This document shows, piece after piece, positions 35,057-43,167 of a DNA stretch of 64,000 nt. The translations under genes and the position numbers were made by a program. The stretch lies in contig JBOHKK010000001.1 of NCBI GenBank assembly GCA_050729115.1, positions 1-64,000 on the forward strand, given 5' to 3'. The DNA comes from JBKPNX01 sp050729115. GTDB taxonomy: Bacteria; Pseudomonadota; Alphaproteobacteria; Geminicoccales; Geminicoccaceae. Position 1 is the first letter of the stretch, and every line of letters begins with the position of its first letter. Below the pieces are notes generated by a model that saw only the letters and a list, made by a program, of their open reading frames with translations, was not told the origin of the DNA and made no database searches.

Positions 35057-37591
35057 TCAGACCACGTAGCGATCCCAACCACCGTAATGTTCGGAGCTCC
35101 GCTTGCCGCGCGGCAGACTGAGAGCGATCAGCGCCGCCCCGGCGAGCACACCGGCCCAGGCGCCGAGCAGGGTGGCGCCCGGCAGCAGCCAAGGCGCGGC
35201 GATCAGCCAGAGGCCGAACAGGACATTGATGAAGCGCAAGGGCCGCGCGACCTCGGCCATGGCGCTCACCGCCACGGTGATGGCGAGCGCGCCGATCAAG
35301 TGGTCACTGTCCGCCAGCGGCGGTTCGGTGCCGAAGATCAGGCGGCTGAACATGAGCCAGACGCCCAAGGCGGCGCTCGCAACCAGCGTCCAAGGCACGG
35401 TCACCCCCCAGGCCATCGCTGCCCCCATCGTCCGCAGATCCGCCCCGAAGCCTGGTCGCTCACTCTCCGTGGCGCCCGGCATGGCGCCGCCCTGGAAGAA
35501 GGTACGCCAGAAGGGCTTGCCTGCCCGGTGGCTGTGCAGGAGGAACTGCCCCATCGCCACGAGCTCGTCGAGCGCGAAGGGGATCATGATCAGCATAGCG
35601 AGCGCTGCGAGCAAACAGAGCGTGCAATAGGTACCGATGACGATTGGCTGGATGATGATGAAATAGATGCTGACGACGCCGAGCGGCACCACGACGATAC
35701 CGAACAGGACCACCATCCAGGGCATAGTGCGCCAGCGGCGGCGGTCGCCCATGACGCCCATCAGCACCTCGAACATGTAGCTCACCGCACCGAGGCCGGC
35801 GTCGGCGATCGGCCAGGCCTTCGAAACGTCCGAGGTGATGATGACCTCGGTGCCGTTCAGGCCGCCTCCACCGGAGAAGAACGGTTCCCAAACCCCGTCG
35901 ACGTGCCCGAGCTGGTAGGCGGCGAGGGAGCGGGCGATGACGAAGCCGACAAAGCCAAGCGCGATGATGGGCAGGCGCTGCAGGTAGGTCGATGGGGAGT
36001 AGGTCCAGCCGGGCGGGGTATCTGAGCTGTCCATCATCCCTTCGCGGCTCATGCCCGGCATCATCGGCACCAGGATGGCGAAGGCGATGACCAGCGCGCC
36101 GATGAAGGTGTCGTTGGCGTAGACCGCAGCGCTCGGCGACCAGAAGACGAGCGGCGCGAACAGGAGCCAGATCCCCACTGCGGTATTCGCCCATTGCGCC
36201 CACGCGAAGCGCTGAGAGAGAGACAACGCACCGAATGCCATGATCAGCAGGCCGCTGGTCAGGTCGCTCCAGGCGGTGAGTGCGCTGCGCAACCCGGGCT
36301 CCCACAACCCGCGCTCCTCGGTCACGCGTAGCACGCCTTCGCCGAAGGCCGCATGGTCGAACGTGCCGAAGACGAACGGACTGGCCGCCAGCCAGGCGCC
36401 GAGCATGATGTTGAGAAAGTGCACCCAGAGCATGCCGAGGTGCATCCGCCGCATCCCCTCCATGTGCTCGCGCACCATCTCCTGATGCTCGAGCGGATCG
36501 GCGGTGGGCTGCTCCTGCTGATCCTGCTCGACCCGCTTCGCCGCCACCCTGGCGGCGTTCAGCTTGTTCGCCCGATACCAGCCGACCGGATCGGCGTCGA
36601 GCGCTGCGACGATTTTCGGCAGCGTCCGCCGCAGGGAATGCTTCGGCTCCCAGCCGAGGACGCTCCGGGCACGAGAGAGGTCGAGCTCGTAGTGGTCGTC
36701 GGCGATCTCGACCATCCACGGCTTGATGAACGGATCCTCCTCCAGAATCTCGTCCTGGACCCACGCGCCGGTCCTGGCTAAGGCTTTCGGGACTTGGCGT
36801 GTCTCCCACTCCTCATCGTGGATGAGCCAGCCGAGCTCGCGCTGAATCTCGCCGAAGCTCATCGTCTCCGGCTCGCCGAGGAGGAGCGGAAGCTCGGGCG
36901 GCAGCTCCTTGCGGCGCTCGACGATCCGCAGCAAAGCGTCCGTAAGGTCGTCGAGATGCAAGAAGGGCTGTCCGGTCCGGAGGTCGCCCGGATAGGAATG
37001 ACTGATGAGCTTGCGCTCATAGATCCGAGAAATCTGTCGAGCGAGGAAGGCTGAACGGCAGAGATCGTCGTAGACCCCGGCAGGACGCACCAGAACGGCC
37101 GGGATGGAACCGCGCTGCTCTTGGATCAGCCGCTCCGTTCGGATCTTGGATTCCCGGTACGGGAGCTTTGGGTCGATTGGCCAGTCCTCGTCGATCGGTT
37201 GCGCACGTTTGCCGGGCGCATGGACCAACATGGTGCTGGCGAAGACAAACTGCTCGACCTCGAAGGATTGCAGGCCGCGCAACAGCCGTTCGGTGCCACG
37301 AACGGTGACTTGTTCGTATTTCGGATTTGGCTCACCAGTAAGGTCGAAATAGGCGGCGAGGTGGATTACCGAAGCAATGCGCTCGCCATAGGCCGTTCGC
37401 ACCCGCCGAAGCGCGGCCTCGACACTCTCTTCGGAAGTCAGATCGATGCAGATGCATTCGGCGGCCGGTGGTGGATGAGGCGGCGTCGCACGGTCCAGGC
37501 CGACCAGGGCGAAATGGTTGCCCAGCTTTTCGATCAGCGCCGCGCCGATGAAACCGCTGCTGCCGGTGACGACTACCGTGTCCTTTTCCAT
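35057..37591 (-). CDS. SDR epimerase - SPW repeat - VKOR-like fusion protein
   Basis: A 844-residue fusion. Residues 1-330 are an extended short-chain dehydrogenase/epimerase (VVTGSSGFIGAALIEKLG, catalytic YRESK near residue 150). Residues about 380-520 hold hydrophobic SPW-type repeats (LAASPFVFGTFDHAAFG; FAPLVFWSPS). Residues about 545-700 are a vitamin K epoxide reductase-like membrane domain with the redox motif GTYCTLCLL near residue 665, but without the usual upstream loop Cys pair. The last 100 residues again resemble SPW helices (WLIAAPWLLPG). Start is the ATG at 37591. I infer a membrane-anchored redox enzyme; substrate unknown. Confidence 0.85.
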   Translation of the reverse strand: MEKDTVVVTGSSGFIGAALIEKLGNHFALVGLDRATPPHPPPAAECICIDLTSEESVEAALRRVRTAYGERIASVIHLAAYFDLTGEPNPKYEQVTVRGTERLLRGLQSFEVEQFVFASTMLVHAPGKRAQPIDEDWPIDPKLPYRESKIRTERLIQEQRGSIPAVLVRPAGVYDDLCRSAFLARQISRIYERKLISHSYPGDLRTGQPFLHLDDLTDALLRIVERRKELPPELPLLLGEPETMSFGEIQRELGWLIHDEEWETRQVPKALARTGAWVQDEILEEDPFIKPWMVEIADDHYELDLSRARSVLGWEPKHSLRRTLPKIVAALDADPVGWYRANKLNAARVAAKRVEQDQQEQPTADPLEHQEMVREHMEGMRRMHLGMLWVHFLNIMLGAWLAASPFVFGTFDHAAFGEGVLRVTEERGLWEPGLRSALTAWSDLTSGLLIMAFGALSLSQRFAWAQWANTAVGIWLLFAPLVFWSPSAAVYANDTFIGALVIAFAILVPMMPGMSREGMMDSSDTPPGWTYSPSTYLQRLPIIALGFVGFVIARSLAAYQLGHVDGVWEPFFSGGGGLNGTEVIITSDVSKAWPIADAGLGAVSYMFEVLMGVMGDRRRWRTMPWMVVLFGIVVVPLGVVSIYFIIIQPIVIGTYCTLCLLAALAMLIMIPFALDELVAMGQFLLHSHRAGKPFWRTFFQGGAMPGATESERPGFGADLRTMGAAMAWGVTVPWTLVASAALGVWLMFSRLIFGTEPPLADSDHLIGALAITVAVSAMAEVARPLRFINVLFGLWLIAAPWLLPGATLLGAWAGVLAGAALIALSLPRGKRSSEHYGGWDRYVV

Positions 37592-37636
37592 CGTGTGGCT
37601 TACCGCCCCTGACTTAGGTAATCGGTTGATCCGTTA

Positions 37637-37753
37637 TTAACGGCTGGACATCAGATATTTGACCAGCGCCGCAGCAGCGAGGATCAGCACGATGAGCACG
37701 ACAAGGCCGATCGGGCCCATGCCGCCCATCATCCAGCCCATGCCGTCCATCAT
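37637..37753 (-). CDS. Tiny Met-rich single-helix membrane protein
   Basis: A 38-residue peptide: a Met-rich head (MMDGMGWMMGGMG), one transmembrane helix (LVVLIVLILAAAA) and the short tail LVKYLMSSR. GGAGGG lies 8 bases before the ATG at 37753. A second gene of the same design lies at 46190-46315 in the copper cluster, sharing the end AAALVKYL. The Met head suggests Cu(I) binding, but no function is known to me. Confidence 0.7.
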   Translation of the reverse strand: MMDGMGWMMGGMGPIGLVVLIVLILAAAALVKYLMSSR

Positions 37754-37912
37754 GGCGCGCCCTCCCGCGTGATCCGCATCTACGTGACATACGCTTTGAC
37801 AACGGCGCAGGCGGCGTAATGTTTCCGGTCGCCGTGCAAGGGGGCGCGTGCATACGCCGACCAGCACTGCGCTTGGCGCTTTCGCGGGACGCGTGATGCT
37901 GGATGGCGCGGC

Positions 37913-38392
37913 TCAATCCCATTCCATGCCCGCTTCGCCGACCTCGGCTCGTCCGCGTCGGGCACCGTTCGCTCGACCGGCTCCGTTCGCCCAGCCACTC
38001 TCCTCGGGATCGGCAAGATCCCTCAGGATCGGGCAGTCGGGTCGGTCGTCACCGTCGCAGTGGTCCGCCAGATGCTTCACCGTATCCCGCAGTGCCTCGA
38101 GCTCTGCGATCTTTGCCTGGAGCTCGGCCACGTGGTCGAGGGCGACGCGCTTCACCTCGGCGCTGGACCGGTCGCGGTCGCGCCACAATCCCAAAAGCTG
38201 CTCGACGCGCTCCACCGAGAACCCAAGACTTCGCGCCCGTTTGATGAAGGGCAGCGTATGGACGTCCGAGGTGGTGTAGGCGCGATAGTTGCCGGTGGTC
38301 CGCCTGGCCTCGGAAATCAGCCCGATGTCCTCGTAGTAGCGGATGGTCTTCGCCGGAAGGCCAGACGTCCTTGCGGCTTCTCCAATATTCAT
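37913..38392 (-). CDS. cueR: CueR-type copper-responsive regulator (copy 1)
   Basis: MerR-family regulator of 159 residues with helix-turn-helix MNIGEAARTSGLPAKTIRYY and the CueR metal loop HCDGDDRPDCPIL (two Cys separated by seven residues). The position of the third MerR cysteine is a Ser (RSSAEV), as in monovalent-metal sensors, so Cu(I) is the likely ligand. The C-terminus is extended by about 25 residues. Twin CueR-type operators lie 270 bases upstream. Confidence 0.9.
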   Translation of the reverse strand: MNIGEAARTSGLPAKTIRYYEDIGLISEARRTTGNYRAYTTSDVHTLPFIKRARSLGFSVERVEQLLGLWRDRDRSSAEVKRVALDHVAELQAKIAELEALRDTVKHLADHCDGDDRPDCPILRDLADPEESGWANGAGRANGARRGRAEVGEAGMEWD

Positions 38393-38660
38393 GGATCCTC
38401 CTTCCCTTAGGGCTGTCGGGCGTACAGTTCACAAGGTGCGACCAATTGATGCCTGTGCTGAGGCCGCTGAAGGCCGTGTCTGCGCGCAATCACTGCGCAC
38501 CAGGCGATTGTCATGGCCGCCCTTTCGAGATGCGTCCGCATGATGCGCACCTGAGTCAACGACGTGGCGATTGATTCCTGCTCGTCGTCAGAGGTGAAAT
38601 CGATCCTGCCGCGATGCCAGACGTCCTGCTTCTCCGTTCCGGCCCGGCTCGGGAGAAAGA

Positions 38661-38687
38661 TTGACCTTCCAGTGAGTGGAAGGTCAA
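38661..38687. promoter_or_regulatory. CueR-type operator, perfect palindrome
   Basis: TTGACCTTCCA-GTGAG-TGGAAGGTCAA, with perfect 11-base arms. It matches the copper promoter pattern TTGACC-TTCCAG-N-TGGAAGG. Being symmetrical, it could serve either strand; the candidate -10 boxes at 19 bases are AATCTT leftwards and AAGGGC rightwards, the former a little better. Confidence 0.8.
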
Positions 38688-38702
38688 GGGCGAAGGCGAG
38701 GG

Positions 38703-38729
38703 TTGACCTTCCTCCGGCTGGAAGGTCGA
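38703..38729. promoter_or_regulatory. Second CueR-type operator
   Basis: TTGACCTTCC-TCCGGCT-GGAAGGTCGA, 42 bases from the first site start to start, close to four helical turns. On the plus strand the 19-base spacer is followed by GATGGT. The next rightward gene is the HWE kinase pseudogene at 38966; the next leftward gene is cueR. Confidence 0.78.
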
Positions 38730-38965
38730 TGGTTAATCCGGTTCAGCACCCCAGAAAATTGTACGGTCCCTACGCCTAGGGAATGAGCTGCGGCCGTTGC
38801 CGCCCAGATGGTCGCGGAGATCGTCAAGCCGCCGCATCCGGCGCCTTCATGAAGCGCGACTGCGGGGGCGCGGCTGAGTCGAATGGAATTCTGGCGTGCT
38901 CGTGGACACAACGTGGGCAGCAGCAACGCCGGGCAAGGGCTGGCCTCAACAGAGGGAGAGATCCT

Positions 38966-39948
38966 GTGCCGAGCAGGCAACCAGCGTTCGCTACATGGGT
39001 GGCCAAGATCCTGGAGCTCGCGGGTGACGCCATCGTCTGTGTCGACGAAACTGACCGTGTCTTCTTCTTCAATCGGGCCGGCGAGGCGATGTTCGGGTGC
39101 CGCGCCGAGGAAGTCTTGGGCCGGCGAGTCGGTGTTCTCATGCCCCGGCACTCCCGGCAGGTATACCGGGAATACGTACGCGCCCTCGCCCCCGGGGAGG
39201 ACATCCGATGGGAAGGGACGGGCCGCCGCAAGGCGGCGAATTCCCACTCGAGGCCACACTCTCATGCCAGGATTTTGACGGCCGCCCGGTGCTGATCATC
39301 AGCGCACGCGACATCTCCGAACGCCAACGGGCGCGCGAGCATGACGAGCTGCTGCTGCGGGAGATGGAGCACCGGGTAAAGAACCTTCTGGCCAGTGTCC
39401 AGGCCCTGGCGCGGCAGACGCTGTGCGTCAGCCCCTCACCCGAGATCTTCGCGGAAAGCTTCATTGAGCGGCTGGCGGCGTTGAGCCGCATTCACGCTCT
39501 GCTCATTCAAAGCCGCTGGCGGGGCGCGGCGCTGCACGATCTGGTCGGCGCTGAGCTGTCACCTTATCGTTCAGAGGAGCGCGGTCATGCCGCGATCAAA
39601 GGCGATGCGGTGTTCCTCGACCCAGAGCCGGCGCTGGCACTGAGCCTGGCGATGCATGAGCTCACAACCAACGCTGCTAAATACGGGGCGCTGTCGGTGC
39701 CCGAGGGTCGGGTCGAGGTAGCCTGGGAGGTAGAGGACAGGGGTGCGGAGCGGTATCTAATGCTGCACTGGGCGGAGCTGGGCGGTCCCGAGGTACAGGA
39801 GCCGCAGCGACGAGGTTTCGGGAGTACGCTCCTTGAGCAGGGAATCATATCGACGCTCGGCGGGACGGTGGATCTCCGGTTCCCGCCGGAGGGCGTGCGC
39901 TGCCAGATCGAGCTGCCGGTTAGCGCCAATCCGGAGCGGCAGCCTTAG
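38966..39948 (+). pseudogene. PAS-HWE sensor histidine kinase with frameshift
   Basis: Sensor kinase interrupted by a single-base deletion. From the GTG at 38966 (after GGGAGAG) comes a PAS domain (ILELAGDAIVCVDETDRVFFF, then EEVLGRRVGVLMP). At 39230-39234 the frame shifts, and the next frame continues GGEFPLEATLS and LIISARDISERQR. The kinase follows with the HWE-type phosphoacceptor region LREMEHRVKNLLASVQALAR, the N-box MHELTTNAAKYGALS and the G-box RRGFGSTLLEQGI. Adding one base would restore a normal protein of about 327 residues. It may be an inactivated or misread gene. Confidence 0.8.
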
Positions 39949-40184
39949 CTCCGGCTCTACAGCACGCTTTGGGCCTCCGGGCGGGAAGCTTGCTGATACC
40001 AGGATTGCGCTCTGGGTGCTCGGCGCTAGGCCGGGCAGGATACAACCTCCCGAGTTGGGTTTTCGTCCGACGGTAACAGGGCGAGCATGCGTGCATGGGG
40101 TCCGTGCGCGCCTGACCTGAATGGCGCACACGGATCCCCGTCACCGCCGATGGGATGGAACGGTGCGCCAGATGTCGACGCAGA

Positions 40185-40616
40185 TCACCGGCTCGTCGCG
40201 GACGCCGTCTTACGGATGTCGTACAGCTCCCATGCCGCCAGAGCGAAGATCAGCAGGCCCACGACGAGCGTATTCCACGTCGCCACGGCATTGCCGCTGA
40301 ATCCCAGCACCCATGGTGAGATGACGAGCCACAGGCCGATGAGGAGATTCGTCCATTCCTCCCACGCGTGCGCTCCGAGGAGCCCGGCGGCGGCGATCGC
40401 CGCAACGACAACGCCGAAGATCCAGGCGTTCCATGCGGCCGCCACAACGACACTGCCGGCAGCGGCCGCCTCGGCGGGAGTGCCGACGGTAGTGGCTCCG
40501 GAGGCGAACTGCAGGACCCAGGGCGAAATGAACAGCCAGATCGCCAGGATCAGGTTCGTCCAATCCTGCCAGCGGTTGGCATTGGTGCGCTGCGTCATGA
40601 AGCGATTTCGCGCCAT
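40185..40616 (-). CDS. SPW-repeat membrane protein
   Basis: Small membrane protein of 143 residues with two SPW repeats, each a helix ending in the family motif: AIWLFISPWVLQFASG near residue 25 and GLWLVISPWVLGFSGNA near residue 100. The start ATG at 40616 follows GGAGGGT. SPW repeats also form the middle of the fusion protein at 35057-37591. The function of the family is unknown. Confidence 0.9.
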   Translation of the reverse strand: MARNRFMTQRTNANRWQDWTNLILAIWLFISPWVLQFASGATTVGTPAEAAAAGSVVVAAAWNAWIFGVVVAAIAAAGLLGAHAWEEWTNLLIGLWLVISPWVLGFSGNAVATWNTLVVGLLIFALAAWELYDIRKTASATSR

Positions 40617-40767
40617 GACATACCCTCCTACTCCGCTGCCATGTCCCTTTTGCGGGAGCCGCCCCCACGAGGGGTCGCGCGCTGCCGCCCGGCAGCCACG
40701 CCTCATCCCGGAAGCCCAGGGCACCTCCTCGGGGACCATGGCGGTTGCGATCGGGGCTTCCACCGGT

Positions 40768-40798
40768 CGAACTAGGTCTCTAGTCGCTGGAAGGCCAA
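40768..40798 (-). promoter_or_regulatory. Degenerate CueR-like operator (weak)
   Basis: On the minus strand TTGGCC followed by TTCCAGCGACTAGAGACCT (19 bases) and AGTTCG. The left half-site CCTTCCAG-CGAC matches the copper operator, while the right half is degenerate. It lies 150 bases upstream of the SPW-repeat gene. Confidence 0.3.
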
Positions 40799-41000
40799 CG
40801 CCCCCGCTGAAACTTCTCTGCTCAGCGAAGTCGGCTGGGCATCTTGCCAACTGGGGCCAGCAACCCCGTGTTACGTCGCCATGAGAGTCTTGTTTTGGCA
40901 TCGGATGCGAGGCGGGCTCCTGGCGCTTTTGCTGGGCCTCAGCATGAGTCTGGCCGTAAGCCACGCCGGTTCCATGTCGGCCGAGATGGCTGTCGCGGCT
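40795..41000 (+). repeat. Direct repeat, copy 1
   Basis: About 205 bases that match 42603-42812 at most positions (for example AGCGAAGTCGGCTGG, ATCTTGCCAAC, CTCAGCATGAG). The repeat covers the upstream region and the signal-peptide start of the small exported protein gene. The copies have diverged, so the duplication is not recent. Confidence 0.8.
40881..41000 (+). pseudogene. 5' fragment of a small exported protein gene
   Basis: The first 40 codons (MRVLFWHRMRGGLLALLLGL, then SMSLAVSHAGSMSAEMAVAA) match the start of the gene at 42690. After codon 40 the similarity stops and the DNA joins a different gene fragment, so the Cys-rich mature part is missing. An open frame runs on to 41234 but has no family character. 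Confidence 0.65.
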
Positions 41001-41193
41001 GAGCGAGCTGCTCGATGGTTATGGCTGGGTCGACCGGGAGGAGGGCATCGCGCGCATCCCGATCGATCGGGCAATGGCAATTCTGGCCGAGCGCGGCTGG
41101 CCCAAGCCGGCCACCGGCGATTCCACCTCGGTGCGCCACGCGCCGCCCTTCGCGACCTTCTCGGAGCCGAATGCGATGGGCGAGCAGAGCTGA
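40999..41193 (+). pseudogene. C-terminal fragment of an oxidase-associated protein
   Basis: In another frame, 64 codons read LSELLDGYGWVDREEGIARI, then PIDRAMAILAERGWPKPA, to a TGA at 41193. The pattern GWVD-x-x-x-G-x-x-x-IPIDRAM-x-x-x-x-RG is one I associate with a conserved protein encoded next to Sco and cytochrome c oxidase genes; this is from memory. There is no start codon, so it is a relic joined to the truncated repeat copy. Confidence 0.5.
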
Positions 41194-41261
41194 GGCGCAG
41201 CAGGCGAAACTTTGGCCCATGGGACGTTGCGTAGCCATCCGCCAGCGGAGGCGTACAATTC

Positions 41262-41762
41262 ATGCAGACGGTGGTGATCACCGGCGGCAGCGCGGGGATC
41301 GGCATAGCCGTAGCCGAGAGTTGCGCGGGCCGGGGCTGCCGCATCGGCCTGATCGCGCGCGGCGAGGAGCGGCTGGAGGATGCTGGTCGGGCTCTGCGCG
41401 AGCTTGGCTCGCCCGCGGTGGAGGTGGCGTCCGCAGACGCTTCCGAAGCTGCCGAGGTCGAGGCGGCCGCCGACCGGTTCGAGCAGGCGCTCGGCCGGAT
41501 CGGCGTCTGGGTCAACGCCGCGATGACCACCGTCTACTCGCCGTTCGTCGATATGAGCGCGGAGGAGTACGACCGGGTCACACGGGTCGTCTATCTCGGC
41601 GCGGTCAACGGCACGCGCGCGGCGCTGAAGCGCACGCGCCCCCGGCGCCCGGGTGCGATCGTCAACGTCGGGTCCGGCGTCACGGGATCACGCGCGAGCG
41701 CCACCCTGCTCACTAACTACGATGGCTTTGGCACTCCCGACGAGCGGGCGGTGATCAGCTAA
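41262..41762 (+). pseudogene. N-terminal part of a short-chain dehydrogenase
   Basis: The 166-residue reading has the SDR cofactor motif VVITGGSAGIGIAVAESCAG and continues through WVNAAMTTVYSPF and GAIVNVGSG with the catalytic Ser region. It then breaks: residues after about 142 (VTGSRASATLLTNYDG) do not contain the catalytic Tyr-x-x-x-Lys or the rest of the fold, about 100 residues or more short. It is therefore probably inactive. Confidence 0.8.
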
Positions 41763-41849
41763 AAGCAGACGTAAAGTAGGGATGTTGCAATGATGGACAA
41801 GATGCACCAGGCCTGATCGGCGACGTCTCCTTCCCTCTCGCTTTCTGCG

Positions 41850-42344
41850 ATGGGACGAAAGAAGTCTGAGATGAAAGAAATATCCACGCGTCGGCGCGTA
41901 TGTGGCGAGTGCCATCGCTATTTTGTGAGGGATATCGCCGATGCGGGAGTTATGCTTGCGCCGATGCTGCAAAACGCCATCTGGAAGCGCTTGGGGTATC
42001 GCAAGAAGGATGTCATCTGTTGGGACTGCGTCCGCAGTCGAGCGCAACAGCGTCTCGGACGCCCTCTGCGGGATCGGGATTGGCAGACCTGTAAAGCCAC
42101 CCTGCTGCTCGGTGCCTATTGGCACTGGCCACGGGATGAGGTGCCACCGCATCTTCGCCCTTGGTTCGAAGCAGCATCTTTGTATTTCCGGCGCGCAGCC
42201 GCCGGAATTATGGCAAAGGAGACGCAGGCGGAGTTGCTCAGCATGTTCTATGCGGTCGTAGAGACCGAGGGCAGGGAGCCTGCATTCAGCCGGTCGGTTG
42301 ATGCTCTCCGCGAGGCGATGGGCATAAAGAAATCGTTGAGATAA
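41850..42344 (+). CDS. Zinc-ribbon-like hypothetical protein
   Basis: A 164-residue cytoplasmic protein with two Cys pairs, RRVCGECHRYF near residue 17 and DVICWDCVRSRA near residue 55, which could form one zinc site. The rest is helical (TCKATLLLGAYWHWP, AELLSMFYAVVETEG). I do not recognise it. The start is the ATG at 41850 or 41871. The gene is clearly richer in A and T than its neighbours and lies among remnants of mobile DNA, suggesting a recent transfer. Confidence 0.65.
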   Translation: MGRKKSEMKEISTRRRVCGECHRYFVRDIADAGVMLAPMLQNAIWKRLGYRKKDVICWDCVRSRAQQRLGRPLRDRDWQTCKATLLLGAYWHWPRDEVPPHLRPWFEAASLYFRRAAAGIMAKETQAELLSMFYAVVETEGREPAFSRSVDALREAMGIKKSLR

Positions 42345-42423
42345 GCGCCATACCGTTATGTACAACCTCACGTAGAGCCATGTCTCTCGTTTGTATTATG
42401 CGGACTTTATTGCGCTTCGTGGG

Positions 42424-42606
42424 ATGGCCCTGGCGATTACGCGTAACGACTTATCGGCCGCCGACCTGCGCGCCTTGCGGCGCGGCGGTCGAAGGGCCCC
42501 CATCAAGCGCCGGCTGCTGGCGCTTGCGCTTGAAGGCGCCTGGCGGACGGCGGCGGCGCGGGCGGCGGACATGGACCGCCAGCCCCTGCGCGACTGGGTG
42601 ATCCAA
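42424..42606 (+). pseudogene. N-terminal remnant of an IS630-family transposase
   Basis: About 60 codons reading MALAITRNDLSAADLRALRR, then RRLLALALEGAWR and MDRQPLRDWVIQ. This is the helix-turn-helix start of IS630-type transposases. No DDE domain follows; instead the second copy of the direct repeat begins at about 42603. Confidence 0.8.
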
Positions 42607-42812
42607 CGCCCACTCCCAAATTTCTCTGCTGAGCGAAGTCGGCTGGGGCATCTTGCCAACAGCGGCCAACAACGCCATCTTAGGTCACCATGAGACGGTG
42701 GCTTTGGCATCGGACGCGAGTTTTGCTCCTAGCGCTCTTGCTGGGACTCAGCATGAGCTTGGCCATAAGCCACGCCAGTGCAATGTCCGCCAAGATGGCC
42801 GTCTCGGCCGAG
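42603..42812 (+). repeat. Direct repeat, copy 2
   Basis: Counterpart of 40795-41000. It includes the upstream region and first codons of the intact small exported protein gene at 42690. Confidence 0.8.
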
Positions 42813-43043
42813 GCTCCCCAGCCCGGTGCGAACGGCTGCGACACCTGCAACGGCGACGATCTTTCCGCCGGCCTCGGCACATGTTTGTCGGTGTGCGGTT
42901 CTGCCGGACATGGCCTTGTGCCGGAAGGGCCTGCGGCCCTGCCGCCGTTCGACAAAGCAGACCCACGACTCGCGCATCGACAGGCCGGGGGCCATACGAG
43001 CCACCCGGATCACGGTCCTCCTAAAGCTCTCACCCTTTCCTGA
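42690..43043 (+). CDS. Small exported Cys-rich protein
   Basis: A 117-residue protein with a signal peptide (RVLLLALLLGLSMSLAISHASA) and a mature part with four clustered cysteines: NGCDTCNGDDLSAGLGTCLSVCG. The tail is rich in His and Pro (LAHRQAGGHTSHPDHGPP). The Cys and His content suggests binding of copper or another soft metal in the periplasm. It is the first gene of the plus-strand copper/thiol cluster and precedes the multicopper oxidase gene by 124 bases. Confidence 0.7.
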   Translation: MRRWLWHRTRVLLLALLLGLSMSLAISHASAMSAKMAVSAEAPQPGANGCDTCNGDDLSAGLGTCLSVCGSAGHGLVPEGPAALPPFDKADPRLAHRQAGGHTSHPDHGPPKALTLS

Positions 43044-43167
43044 CGCCTGACCGTCTGCTCCCGCAGACGACGGCGTCGAGGCCTCCGCGCACCTCAGACG
43101 CACGGAGGTGACTTGGCTCTGCCACGCGCGCCAAAGCTGGCCGTATCCAAGGGTGAGTTTCCTCGAG

